A model generated the notes under the pieces. That model saw only the letters and a program-made list of their open reading frames with translations, was not told the origin of the DNA and ran no database searches. Below are positions 19,432-28,567 of a DNA stretch of 64,000 nt, one piece after another. The DNA comes from Dyadobacter sp. CY312 (GTDB taxonomy: Bacteria > Bacteroidota > Bacteroidia > Cytophagales > Spirosomataceae): NCBI RefSeq assembly GCF_021390535.1, contig NZ_JAJUXG010000004.1, forward strand, positions 124,001 to 188,000, in the 5' to 3' direction. The translations under genes were made by a program, and so were the position numbers. How positions within the stretch are numbered: position 1 is the first letter of the stretch; every line of letters starts with the position of its first letter.

Positions 19432-20601
19432 ATGAATTTCAAAAATATATGCAAAACAGGTCTGGGATTATTGGTAGCGGCAGGTATGCTGCTATCATTC
19501 CAGAGCTGCGATAACAATGATGATGTGGATGGTGCTCCGATGATCAGCAATGTTCGTCTGCTTGATCCTACAAAAGCAGATAGTTCACTTAATGGCGCTT
19601 TGCCGGGAAGCCTGATCGTAATCCAGGGTCAAAATCTGGGAAGTGTTTTAAAAGTGTATTTCAATGATTTTGAAGCTACTTTTAATGCATCTTTGGGAAG
19701 TAACAGTAATATTATTGTAACTATTCCGGGTGAAGCACCCACCAAAGCGGTGGATCCAAATGTTACGAACAAGATCAAAGTTTTGACGAGAGGTGGAGAA
19801 GCACTTTACGATTTTAGTCTTACGGCACCAACTCCTGTCATGTCAGGTCTTTACTCTGAGTTTGTAAAACCAAACGGAACGGTGATCATTAACGGAGATT
19901 ATTTATATAATATTAAATCCGTGAAACTGGGTGCTGCCAATCTGCAAATCCTGACAAGTTCGGAAAAGCAGATTACCGCTAAAATGCCTGCCACAGGCAT
20001 GATCGATTACCTTACAGTTGAAGGTGAGTTTGGAACGGTAAAAACCAAATTTAAGATGAACGATACAACTGTGTACATGATGAATCTTGATGTGCCTGCA
20101 ACCACCTGGGGATCTACGGTTTGTTATGGTGCCATGGCAATAATTCCAGGTACGGATGCAGGTGCTATATCAGGCAAATATGCCCGTATTAAACAAACTA
20201 AACTTCCAAAGACTGGCTATGACGATGCCTGGGTACTCTCTACCTGTGGCTTCGATTTTAAATTACCGGCGGGTGCAGCTGCCGACAGACAATTCAAGTT
20301 TGAACACAACATTGCTGAGCCCTGGAAAGCGGGTAAATATGATATTACTCTTAAAGCTGGTGACGTTGAATATATCTATTCATTCCAGCCATGGAATTCA
20401 ACAGCTTACGCAGCAACAGGTTACCAAACAACCGGATGGAAAACTGCGGTGATTGAACTGTCAGAATTCAAAAGTGCTTCTGGCGCCACAATTGCCGATG
20501 TATCTAAAATTGCTGATCTGAAAGTGTCATTCGGCACGCCGGACGAAGCAATAGCTTCTTTCAATGGCAGCGTTGATAACTTCCGTATCGTAGCTAAATA
20601 A
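19432..20601 (+). CDS. IPT/TIG-domain surface glycan-binding lipoprotein
   Basis: This 389-residue lipoprotein (lipobox LSFQSC, then acidic NNDDVD, typical of surface-exported lipoproteins) begins 19 bases after susD. It contains one or two IPT/TIG immunoglobulin-like domains (SLIVIQGQNLGSVLKVYFNDF and PNGTVIINGDYLYNIKSVKLG). The C-terminal half is tryptophan-rich and beta-stranded (TTWGSTVCYGAM, FEHNIAEPWKAGKYDITL, VDNFRI at the end) and resembles glycan-binding modules. Position directly after susD is the usual place for a surface glycan-binding protein (SGBP). Sugar specificity is inferred from the neighbouring enzymes only. Confidence 0.88.
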   Translation: MNFKNICKTGLGLLVAAGMLLSFQSCDNNDDVDGAPMISNVRLLDPTKADSSLNGALPGSLIVIQGQNLGSVLKVYFNDFEATFNASLGSNSNIIVTIPGEAPTKAVDPNVTNKIKVLTRGGEALYDFSLTAPTPVMSGLYSEFVKPNGTVIINGDYLYNIKSVKLGAANLQILTSSEKQITAKMPATGMIDYLTVEGEFGTVKTKFKMNDTTVYMMNLDVPATTWGSTVCYGAMAIIPGTDAGAISGKYARIKQTKLPKTGYDDAWVLSTCGFDFKLPAGAAADRQFKFEHNIAEPWKAGKYDITLKAGDVEYIYSFQPWNSTAYAATGYQTTGWKTAVIELSEFKSASGATIADVSKIADLKVSFGTPDEAIASFNGSVDNFRIVAK

Positions 20602-20611
20602 GTTAAGAACG

Positions 20612-20706
20612 TTCACGCAAAGAAGGTGAGGAATGCACAATGAGTTTCTCATCTGCTTTGCGTGATTTATCCTTTCTTTCTTTGCGTAAAAAAACTTTGC
20701 GTGAAA
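20612..20706. repeat. CACGCAAAG inverted-repeat element inside the PUL
   Basis: TTCACGCAAAG (20612-20622) is mirrored by CTTTGCGTG (20656-20664) and CTTTGCGTGAAA (20695-20706), with an additional CTTTGCGTAAA between. The element fills the gap between the TIG lipoprotein and GH44, ending 12 bases before the GH44 start. A related element occurs twice at 47783-47995. It could fold into a stem-loop in the mRNA and affect GH44 expression. Confidence 0.65.
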
Positions 20707-20718
20707 AAAATATTTAAA

Positions 20719-22626
20719 ATGCACCAACATTTACTTCGAATTATACAGTTAAGTGCATTATCGATTATTTCGATACAAATTTTCCTTACCAATGCTTCTG
20801 CTCAGGTTACAATCAAAATTGATGCGAACGCAGATCTGAAAAAAGTTTCACCATATCTGTATGGTCGCAACAATTCTTTTTCATCAACCAATCCGAACTG
20901 GACGTTGCCCGACGAAGATCTCGTACGGTTACGCGATGCGGGAGTAACGTTTTTCAGAGAAAGCGGAGGTAACAATAGTTCAAAATACAACTGGCGACGA
21001 AAACTGAGCAGCCATCCTGACTGGTATAACAATGTGTACAACAACAACTGGGATCAGGCTGCACAAACATTGCAGAAAAATTTTCCGGATGCGCAAGGGA
21101 TGTGGGCATTCCAGCTTCTTGGATATGCAGCCAAAACGAATGCTGCCAATTTTGCTGACTGGGATTATAATAAGTCGCAATGGTGGGAAGGTGTGAACCA
21201 GAACCTTGCAGGAAAAGGGGAGCCCAACGCCACCGGGACCAAAGCGAAAAAGGAAGGGGATGTAAATTTATACCTTGAAAAGTGGAATGCTGACTCCACT
21301 GCCGCGATTCTGGATCATTGGTTCGGAGCGGACGGAATAGGTTTGAAAAAATCTGGTGTCCAGTATTGGAACATGGATAATGAGCCGGAAATATGGGTGG
21401 GCACGCATGATGATGTGATGCCGGTTCAAGTATCGGCTCAGGAATTTATGAAACGATATATAGACGTTGCCAAAAAAGTAAGACAAAAATTCCCTGAAAT
21501 TAAACTCGTTGGGCCGGTAACAGCGAATGAATGGCAATGGTACAACTGGACCAACGGTACAATTACAGAAAACGGGAAAAGCTATCCCTGGCTGGAATAT
21601 TTTATAAAATCCATCGCGGAAGAAGAAAAAAAGAGTGGAGTGAAATTACTGGATGTACTTGACATTCACTTTTACCCATCCACTAAAAAAGCGGAAGAAG
21701 TTGTGCAGCTGCACCGCGTTTACTTTGACCGCAGCTTCAATTTCCCGGAAGCAAATGGTGTAAAGGTTGTTAGCGGGAGTTACGATAATAACCAGAACAA
21801 AGAATACATTTTTGGCCGTTGTAACGACTGGCTAACCCAATACCTAGGGGCAAATCATGGTGTAACGCTCGGAGTAACTGAAACGGGAATTGATGACAGT
21901 ATAGAGCCTACCGTTACCTCAGTTTGGTATGCGTCGACGTTGGGGGAATTTATGAAAAATGGTGTGGAAATATTCACACCCTGGTCCTGGAAAACAGGCA
22001 TGTGGGAAACATTACATCTTTTTACCCGATACAATCAGGAATTCTCAGTGGGTGGTATATCCGGAAACGAAACGCTGGTTTCTGCTTATCCTACTATAAA
22101 CGCAGCCAAAGATTCGATGACCATTGTTTTGATTAATCGTTCACCGAATCAGAGTCAGACTGTCAATATCCAGTTTGATAACTTTTTTCCTGTTCAGGAA
22201 AAGGCTCCGATGTACACATTGGCGCAACTTCCGGTAGCGGAAACGTTTAAATCGAATACTCAAAACGCTTTGAAAAAATCAGAAGTATCTGCGTCGGGTA
22301 AAGTGCTAGCTGTGACACTTCCTGCCATGTCGGTGAGCACAGTTGTGTTGCGGGGTGGTGAGGCAGTACTTGCCACAGAACCCGTTTCTGAACTTTCTAT
22401 GAATGTTTTTCCGAACCCGAGCTGGGATACCGTGACCGTGAAATGGGGCAATAAGGATTTTGAAAAAATTGAAATTCTGGATCAGAGTGGGAAAGTTGTT
22501 TTCTCAAAACCAGTTAAAAAATCACAGCGCGAGATTGAGCTTCATCCGAAACTTCCGGGAGGGGTGCATGTGATAAAACTCATAGGCAAGGATAAAACAG
22601 TAGTAAAGAAAATTATAGCCAATTGA
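20719..22626 (+). CDS. Glycoside hydrolase family 44 endoglucanase/xyloglucanase with T9SS sorting domain
   Basis: This 635-residue secreted enzyme has a signal peptide (ending NASAQ), a GH44 (beta/alpha)8 plus beta-sandwich catalytic unit and a type A T9SS C-terminal sorting domain (from about residue 560: SMNVFPNPSWDTVTV...KKIIAN). The acid/base is Glu222 in YWNMDNEP and the nucleophile Glu388 in GVTETGI. Their spacing of 166 is close to the 173 I recall for the Clostridium family member (Glu186/Glu359). GH44 enzymes are retaining endo-beta-1,4-glucanases, often active on xyloglucan. I used ATG 20719, which starts the signal peptide. The sorting tail predicts secretion across the outer membrane to the surface or medium, where long chains are cut. 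Confidence 0.92.
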   Translation: MHQHLLRIIQLSALSIISIQIFLTNASAQVTIKIDANADLKKVSPYLYGRNNSFSSTNPNWTLPDEDLVRLRDAGVTFFRESGGNNSSKYNWRRKLSSHPDWYNNVYNNNWDQAAQTLQKNFPDAQGMWAFQLLGYAAKTNAANFADWDYNKSQWWEGVNQNLAGKGEPNATGTKAKKEGDVNLYLEKWNADSTAAILDHWFGADGIGLKKSGVQYWNMDNEPEIWVGTHDDVMPVQVSAQEFMKRYIDVAKKVRQKFPEIKLVGPVTANEWQWYNWTNGTITENGKSYPWLEYFIKSIAEEEKKSGVKLLDVLDIHFYPSTKKAEEVVQLHRVYFDRSFNFPEANGVKVVSGSYDNNQNKEYIFGRCNDWLTQYLGANHGVTLGVTETGIDDSIEPTVTSVWYASTLGEFMKNGVEIFTPWSWKTGMWETLHLFTRYNQEFSVGGISGNETLVSAYPTINAAKDSMTIVLINRSPNQSQTVNIQFDNFFPVQEKAPMYTLAQLPVAETFKSNTQNALKKSEVSASGKVLAVTLPAMSVSTVVLRGGEAVLATEPVSELSMNVFPNPSWDTVTVKWGNKDFEKIEILDQSGKVVFSKPVKKSQREIELHPKLPGGVHVIKLIGKDKTVVKKIIAN

Positions 22627-22656
22627 TTTCGGGCAAACACTTTTGAATTTAATAAA

Positions 22657-25041
22657 ATGAATCAGACTAAACTCCTAAGGAAACCTCTGCTCATTCCTCT
22701 TTTGCTTGTATTGTGCTTTTTGAGCATGAGGATTTCCGCGCAGCATAGCAAACTTGTAAATGAACCAGTCGATGTCAGTGTCGATTTTAAGGATTTTTCA
22801 AACACTATATTTTTCGCCGACAGCCTCGCGTCATTTGATCCGCAAACAGGTTCAGGGAAGCTGAAATGGAAAAGACATGAAGCCTTTTCGGCTCATAATT
22901 TCGATAATTCGATGCTGAGCTACAAGCGATCGTATAGCAACGAATTTCCTGCAATTGAATACGCACAAGATCCCGTTTTGCCTTTTTCTGTGGAATTCAC
23001 CTCTCCAAGAACCATTCGTATTCGTGCCAATACAAGTTCGCAAAAACCAGGTGCCGAGCAGTCGCTCATGCTTGTTAAAGAACCTGTAAAAGACAACTCC
23101 TGGAAATACAGCAAGGTTAACGGAGGGCATCAATACACTGGCTCTTATGGTTCGGTAACGATTTATGAGAATCCGTGGAAAATACTGGTGCGTGACGCGA
23201 ACGGCAAAGTTTTAACACAGACCAGAGGTCAGCAGGATGGTAAGGCCTCTTATACACCTACATTGCCGTTTTCTTTTGTTCGGCGCGCTTCCGATTACTC
23301 GCGGAGTGTGGCAGCGGTGTTCTCGATTTCACCGGATGAAAAAATATTTGGTTGCGGCGAATCATTTACCAAACTGGATAAAAACGGGCAGAAAGTGGTA
23401 CTTTGGACACACGATCCCAATGGCGTGGAAACGCAGACTATGTACAAGCCCATTCCATTTTACCTGAGCTCGCGCGGTTACGGCATGTTCATGCACACCA
23501 CTTCTCCTATTACCTGTGATTTTGGAGCAACTTATGGGGAGTCGAATGCAATGCAGATTGGAGACGAAAATCTTGATCTGTTCATTTTTTTGGGAGAACC
23601 AAAAGAAATTCTGGACGCTTACACCGATTTGACCGGAAAAGCATCTATGCCTCCGTTGTGGTCATTTGGTTTGTGGATGAGCCGCATAACTTATTTTTCA
23701 GAACAGGATGGCAGAAATGTGGCGGAGAAATTACGTAAAAACCGGATTCCTTCGGATGTAATTCACTTCGATACAGGCTGGTTTGAAACCGACTGGCGTT
23801 GTGATTATAAATTTGCCCCAACACGTTTTAAAGATCCAAAGGGAATGATCGCTGACCTTAAAAAACAAGGTTTCCGAACATCACTTTGGCAGCTGCCATA
23901 TTTCGTTCCAAAAAATGATCTGTATCCCGAAATCGTTTCCAAAGGTTTAGCAGTTAAAAATGCCAATGGGAGTATTCCATATGAGGATGCTGTGCTTGAT
24001 TTTTCGAATTCCAATACCATTAAATGGTACGAAGATAAAATTGCCGGGTTGCTGAACCTGGGTGTATCAGCGATCAAGGTTGATTTTGGTGAAGCTGCTC
24101 CGTTGTCAGGTATATATGCTTCCGGACGTACAGGTTTTTACGAACACAACCTCTACCCATTGCGTTACAACAAAATCGTTTCGGAGCTGACCAAGAAGCT
24201 CACTGGTGACAATATCATTTGGGCAAGAAGTACCTGGGCTGGGAGCCAGCGTTATCCGATACACTGGGGCGGAGATGCTGAAACGACTAATAAAGGAATG
24301 GAGGCGCAACTCCGCGGCGGGTTGTCGCTTGGCTTGTCAGGATTTACCTTTTGGAGTCATGACATAGGTGGTTTCACCATGAAAACGCCGGAGGATCTTT
24401 ACCGCCGCTGGCTGCCAATGGGACTGCTGAGTTCTCACACGCGTACCCACGGACAGGCGCCAAAAGAGCCCTGGGAATATGGTGAAGGATTTCAGGATTA
24501 CTTCCGTAAAGCAGTTGAAATGAAGTATAAACTGATGCCTTACATTTACACGCAATCTAAAATCGCTTCGGAAAAAGGTCTTGCGATGGTGCGCGCACTT
24601 TTTGTGGAGTTTCCAAATGATCCGGGAGCATGGCAGGTTGATAACCAGTACATGTTGGGCTCTGATATATTGGTCGCACCGTTTTTTGAAACCACAAAAA
24701 CACGTCAGGTGTATTTACCAAAGGGGAAATGGGTTGATTTCCAGACCGGAAAATCATTCAATGGAGGATGGCATGAAATCGCTTCGGGAGAAATTGAAGT
24801 GGTTATGATGGTGCGCGAAGGTGCTGTATTACCCCAGGTTAAACTGGCGCAGTCAACAGGTGATATTGATTGGGGAAACATTGAGCTTGTGACTTATGCA
24901 AACACGCCGGTCAATGTGGTTGTGAAGGTTTGTCTGCCATCAGAAAACGAGGTGAAAGAAGTGGTTTTAACCAAAAAAGGAAACTGGTTTGTAGTTAGCA
25001 AGGATCCTTTTGGTGGGAAGATTAAATGGGCTGTCAGGTAA
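22657..25041 (+). CDS. Glycoside hydrolase family 31, probable alpha-xylosidase
   Basis: This 794-residue enzyme has a signal peptide (LLVLCFLSMRISAQ), an N-terminal beta-sandwich (galactose mutarotase-like) domain, a (beta/alpha)8 barrel and C-terminal beta domains. The nucleophile is Asp476 in IKVDFGEAAP and the acid/base Asp540 in HWGGDAETT. The DFGE form of the nucleophile motif and the spacing of 64 resemble YicI-type alpha-xylosidases (Asp416/Asp482 as I recall). It would remove xylosyl branches from xyloglucan oligosaccharides in the periplasm. It lies 30 bases after GH44 in the same operon. Alpha-glucosidase activity is the main alternative. Confidence 0.9.
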   Translation: MNQTKLLRKPLLIPLLLVLCFLSMRISAQHSKLVNEPVDVSVDFKDFSNTIFFADSLASFDPQTGSGKLKWKRHEAFSAHNFDNSMLSYKRSYSNEFPAIEYAQDPVLPFSVEFTSPRTIRIRANTSSQKPGAEQSLMLVKEPVKDNSWKYSKVNGGHQYTGSYGSVTIYENPWKILVRDANGKVLTQTRGQQDGKASYTPTLPFSFVRRASDYSRSVAAVFSISPDEKIFGCGESFTKLDKNGQKVVLWTHDPNGVETQTMYKPIPFYLSSRGYGMFMHTTSPITCDFGATYGESNAMQIGDENLDLFIFLGEPKEILDAYTDLTGKASMPPLWSFGLWMSRITYFSEQDGRNVAEKLRKNRIPSDVIHFDTGWFETDWRCDYKFAPTRFKDPKGMIADLKKQGFRTSLWQLPYFVPKNDLYPEIVSKGLAVKNANGSIPYEDAVLDFSNSNTIKWYEDKIAGLLNLGVSAIKVDFGEAAPLSGIYASGRTGFYEHNLYPLRYNKIVSELTKKLTGDNIIWARSTWAGSQRYPIHWGGDAETTNKGMEAQLRGGLSLGLSGFTFWSHDIGGFTMKTPEDLYRRWLPMGLLSSHTRTHGQAPKEPWEYGEGFQDYFRKAVEMKYKLMPYIYTQSKIASEKGLAMVRALFVEFPNDPGAWQVDNQYMLGSDILVAPFFETTKTRQVYLPKGKWVDFQTGKSFNGGWHEIASGEIEVVMMVREGAVLPQVKLAQSTGDIDWGNIELVTYANTPVNVVVKVCLPSENEVKEVVLTKKGNWFVVSKDPFGGKIKWAVR

Positions 25042-25119
25042 AAAAGGCGGATCTGCAATTGATAGATGTATCATTTCGTATGCTTTTGTAACTTGCATTA
25101 GAACACATAATCTATTTCG

Positions 25120-25671
25120 ATGAGCAAAACTGAAACATACATCGCCATGCTGAGAGGCATTAATGTGAGCGGGAAAAACATGATTAAAATGCCTGCTCTC
25201 ATCGCTTCTATTGAGAAACTCGGTTTAAAAAATATAAGAAGTTATCTCCAAAGCGGAAACCTGGTATTTGAAAGTGAAGTGCGTGAATTGGCAGAGTTTG
25301 AAGAAAAAATAAAAGCTGAAATAGCACAAAGTTTTGGGTTGGAAGTTCCTGTACTTGTTTTGAGTAGTAAAGAGGTTTTGAGAATACGGAACGAGAATCC
25401 GTTTATTAAAACAGAAGCAATTGACGAAACAAAACTTCATGTTACATTTCTGGCTGATATTCCAGCGAAGTCGAATATTGATAAAATAGATGCTGGAAAG
25501 TATGCCCCGGATGAATTCATTGTAGATGGAAAAGTGATTTACCTGATTTGCCCCGGAGGTTACGGGAATACCAAACTGACCAACAATTTTTTTGAAAGCA
25601 AATTGAAAATGACGGCAACCACCCGTAATTGGAACACGGTTAATAAACTGGTTGAGATGGGAGAGAGGTAG
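25120..25671 (+). CDS. DUF1697 family protein
   Basis: This 183-residue cytoplasmic protein of DUF1697 has the diagnostic opening YIAMLRGINVSGKNMIKMPAL, then LGLKNIRSYLQSGNLVFES, and a late TKLTNNFFESKLKMTATTRNWNTVNKL. The length is normal for the family, whose function is unknown. It has its own upstream spacer of 78 bases after GH31 and shows no functional tie to the PUL, so it looks like an insertion between PUL genes. Confidence 0.93.
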   Translation: MSKTETYIAMLRGINVSGKNMIKMPALIASIEKLGLKNIRSYLQSGNLVFESEVRELAEFEEKIKAEIAQSFGLEVPVLVLSSKEVLRIRNENPFIKTEAIDETKLHVTFLADIPAKSNIDKIDAGKYAPDEFIVDGKVIYLICPGGYGNTKLTNNFFESKLKMTATTRNWNTVNKLVEMGER

Positions 25672-25800
25672 GTTTTGATTACAATCGGAGGATGCAAAAA
25701 AGGTTTAGAAAGGTATAATTTCGATATTTACGGCAGACGATTTTTTACAAAGGAATTGTTCCGTTCAGTTGTACCAAAATAGAAACTGCAAGATTCAATT

Positions 25801-26211
25801 ATGGAAGATAATTCAAGAAGGAAATTTTTACAAAATGCTGGTCTCGCGACATTGGCCTCGGTTTCATCACTTGCTGCTGAGCCAGAAAGGGTCAAGGAGC
25901 TTTTTATTCACCACGTTTTCTTTTATCTAAAAAATAAGAATAATGCTCAGGATGAAGCGAAGCTTTTAGAAGGGCTGAAAAAGCTTGCCAAGGTGCCGAC
26001 AATCCAATACGTCCACATAGGAACGCCCGCCCATACCAGCCGCGACGTTATAGTTAAAGATTACACCTTTTCCTGGATGTGTTTTTTTAAAAATATCATT
26101 GAAGAAGAAATCTATCAAACACATCCGATTCACCTGGAATTCATAGAAAACTATTCTCATTTGTGGGAAAAAGTAGTCGTATATGATTCTATTGGTCCGA
26201 AAAAGGTTTAG
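25801..26211 (+). CDS. Dabb family (stress-responsive A/B barrel) protein with Tat-like signal
   Basis: This 136-residue protein opens with a twin-arginine-like segment (SRRKFLQNAGLATLASVSSLAAEP), followed by a ~100-residue ferredoxin-like A/B barrel domain (LFIHHVFFYLKN, then LLEGLKKL, HIGTPAHTSRDVIVKDYTFSWMCFF and HPIHLEFIENYSHLWEKVVVYDS). Dabb domains dimerise into small barrels and occur in stress proteins and a few cyclases. A specific role cannot be named here. It stands alone between DUF1697 and GH9. Confidence 0.87.
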   Translation: MEDNSRRKFLQNAGLATLASVSSLAAEPERVKELFIHHVFFYLKNKNNAQDEAKLLEGLKKLAKVPTIQYVHIGTPAHTSRDVIVKDYTFSWMCFFKNIIEEEIYQTHPIHLEFIENYSHLWEKVVVYDSIGPKKV

Positions 26212-26290
26212 CAGTATTTGGCTACAAATTCTTACCCGGGTCAGTGTGATCTGTTAAGTTATATTTCCCTCCTTATTAGTTCTTTGCTCT

Positions 26291-26334
26291 GGTACACAGA
26301 GTTTACGTTTTAATGCTCTGTGTACCTCTTTTTT
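26291..26334 (+). terminator. Hairpin with T-run before GH9
   Basis: Perfect 11-bp arms GGTACACAGAG and CTCTGTGTACC enclose a 14-base loop and are followed by TCTTTTTTT. It can terminate the Dabb transcript. The sequence also continues with further CTCTGTG words (26337-26355), so it belongs to a degenerate intergenic repeat family as well. Confidence 0.6.
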
Positions 26335-26400
26335 TACTCTGTGGTTCTCTGTGTCCCATTTGTACACAAGGATGTAATTACATTATATCATTTCAACCTT

Positions 26401-28146
26401 ATGAAACTGCTCCCTTTAACTACCTTTTTTTTATCCCTTCTATGTCATCAAGTCTTTTCGCAGAAAGTTACAGATGTCCGGTTAAACCAGGTGGGCTTTT
26501 ATCCTGGTTCTCCCAAACTTGCCGTCGTTGTTGGTGAAGAGAAAGGTCCCTTTGTGATTAAGGATTTGAAAAATAATAAGGTTGTTTACAAAGGAGAACT
26601 GGGTGCGAAAAGAACAAGTCAACACTCCGGGAAAACAACCAGAATTGCAGATTTTTCCGAATTTACAAAAACAGGTAAATACAAAATTGAAGTACCGTCT
26701 CTGGGGCAATCCGGAACTTTTGAGATTAAGGGAAACATACTCAAACCTGTTGCGATCGCCGCTTTAAAGGGATTTTATTACCAAAGGGCATCGACAGCAC
26801 TACCGGAAAAATACGCAGGGAAATGGGCGAGAGAAGCGGGGCATGCAGACAATAAAGTGCTGATACACGCCTCTGCTGTTTCAGAAGCAAGACCTGAGAA
26901 TCATGCAATCAGTTCTACCAAAGGTTGGTACGATGCGGGCGATTATAATAAGTATATCGTGAATTCGGGTATCACCATGGGGACTTTGTTGTCACTTTAT
27001 GAAGATTATCCGGCATATTTTGAAACCTTTAATGCTGACATTCCGGAAAGTAATGATGCCATCCCGGATTTGCTGGACGAAGTAATATGGAACCTTCGCT
27101 GGATGCTTACCATGCAGGATCCGTCAGATGGGGGCGTTTACCACAAACTTACCAATCCTCAATTTGACGGAATGGTAATGCCCGACAAAGCTACGAAGCC
27201 AAGGTATGTTGTACAGAAAAGTACGGCTGCAACCCTGGATTTTGTCTCAGTGATGGCTCAATCGGCACGTGTTTTCAAAGCCTTTGAAAACAAATTACCG
27301 GGACTTGCGGATTCCTGCGCTACTGCGGCAGTGAAAGCCTGGCAATGGTCAAAAAAAAATCCGGAGCTGATTTACGATCAGGATGCCATGAATAAAGAAT
27401 TTGAACCAAAAATTGTCACCGGAACATATGGAGATAAAAATGTAGCTGATGAGTGGATCTGGGCAGGGTCGGAAATGTATGCACTTACAGGCAAGAAAGA
27501 CTATCTGGATGGGGTTGATCTGCAGTTGGACAAACCATTAGCACTTCCAGGATGGAATCAGGTGAAAACGCTTGGCTACTATACAATACTCAGAGCCAGT
27601 GGCAAGCTTAAACCGGAAGGTAATCTTGCAGAAAAGATCACGGAAATTTTATTGTCTTATACGAATGGTTTGGTAACAGATCTCGAAAAGCAGCCTTACC
27701 ACACTGCTATGGGCAAATCTGCCCGTGATTATGCATGGGGAAGTAGTTCCGTAGCTGCAAATCAGGGAATAGCGCTGCTGTATGCTTACCGTATTACGAA
27801 GCGTCCGGAATTCCTTCATGCAGCAATGGGCAATCTTGACTATTTGTTGGGAAGAAATGCAACCGGTTACAGTTTCCTCACGGGATTTGGAACAAAACAG
27901 GTGATGCACCCACACCACCGTATTTCTATTGCTGACGGTGTGGCTGAACCAATTCCGGGCTTGCTTTCAGGTGGTCCCAACCCGGGTCAGCAAGATAAGT
28001 GTACAACCTATCCCAACAAATTTGCTGACGAATCCTTTACAGACCACGACTGTTCCTACGCATCCAACGAAATTGCTATCAACTGGAATGCACCGATGGT
28101 CTACCTTGCGGCGGTTGTCGATGCGCTAATGAGTGAAACCAAGTAG
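26401..28146 (+). CDS. Glycoside hydrolase family 9 endoglucanase
   Basis: This 581-residue secreted cellulase-type enzyme starts at ATG 26401, which begins the signal peptide (LLPLTTFFLSLLCHQVFSQ). The N-terminal immunoglobulin-like CelD_N domain (VTDVRLNQVGFYPGSPKLAVVV) precedes the (alpha/alpha)6 barrel. Catalytic motifs are GWYDAGDYNKY (Asp178 and Asp181, the nucleophilic-water base), HPHHRISIADG, and SYASNEIAINWNAP with the acid Glu557. GH9 enzymes cleave beta-1,4-glucan with inversion. No T9SS tail is present, so it is probably periplasmic or lipid-free in the envelope, working on imported oligosaccharides. It completes the GH44/GH31/GH9 set of the PUL although two unrelated genes intervene. 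Confidence 0.94.
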   Translation: MKLLPLTTFFLSLLCHQVFSQKVTDVRLNQVGFYPGSPKLAVVVGEEKGPFVIKDLKNNKVVYKGELGAKRTSQHSGKTTRIADFSEFTKTGKYKIEVPSLGQSGTFEIKGNILKPVAIAALKGFYYQRASTALPEKYAGKWAREAGHADNKVLIHASAVSEARPENHAISSTKGWYDAGDYNKYIVNSGITMGTLLSLYEDYPAYFETFNADIPESNDAIPDLLDEVIWNLRWMLTMQDPSDGGVYHKLTNPQFDGMVMPDKATKPRYVVQKSTAATLDFVSVMAQSARVFKAFENKLPGLADSCATAAVKAWQWSKKNPELIYDQDAMNKEFEPKIVTGTYGDKNVADEWIWAGSEMYALTGKKDYLDGVDLQLDKPLALPGWNQVKTLGYYTILRASGKLKPEGNLAEKITEILLSYTNGLVTDLEKQPYHTAMGKSARDYAWGSSSVAANQGIALLYAYRITKRPEFLHAAMGNLDYLLGRNATGYSFLTGFGTKQVMHPHHRISIADGVAEPIPGLLSGGPNPGQQDKCTTYPNKFADESFTDHDCSYASNEIAINWNAPMVYLAAVVDALMSETK

Positions 28147-28163
28147 ACTTATGTAGACAACGG

Positions 28164-28379
28164 TTAGTTTGCCTTTCTGTCAACCGATTTTACAGGTACA
28201 TCCTGAGGTATTTCGTAATAACCTTTCTGGCCGTTCATATTATCTTTTTCAGAATTATTGATGGCATCATCTTTCACTTTTTTTGGAGACTTTTTACTGT
28301 CGTCCTCATGCCTTTGGTCATGATCCGGGCCTGATTTAACCGGCGTACCACCCTCTACGTTCTCTTTTTTATTTTTCAT
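28164..28379 (-). CDS. Small charged hypothetical protein
   Basis: This 71-residue, highly hydrophilic protein of lysine, aspartate, asparagine and proline (DHDQRHEDDSKKSPKKVKDD) has no signal peptide or membrane segment and is probably disordered. I chose the ATG at 28379 (MKNKKENVEGG), with an A-rich leader; the longer frame begins 24 bases upstream. It is convergent with the GH9 gene, 17 bases apart. Function is unknown; similar short charged proteins are common in this phylum. Confidence 0.6.
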   Translation of the reverse strand: MKNKKENVEGGTPVKSGPDHDQRHEDDSKKSPKKVKDDAINNSEKDNMNGQKGYYEIPQDVPVKSVDRKAN

Positions 28380-28567
28380 GATACAATTTATTATGTAGAC
28401 CAATGGATGTTCAAATATTGTGCCGAGGGTCCCAATTAAATCGTACCTAAGGCGTTGATGGTTGTATTCGCACGCTGTTGCACTAAGTCTACACTTTCAC
28501 AAATGGCTTTTAGTAAAAATCGAATTTTTTCTGGTACTTCGTATTACACAACAAAACGACTCATAAA

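Noticed and set aside
26313..26537. 74-residue frame overlapping the GH9 start
   Set aside because: Cysteine- and serine-rich shadow of the GH9 signal peptide and CelD_N region in another frame; it also spans the terminator hairpin.
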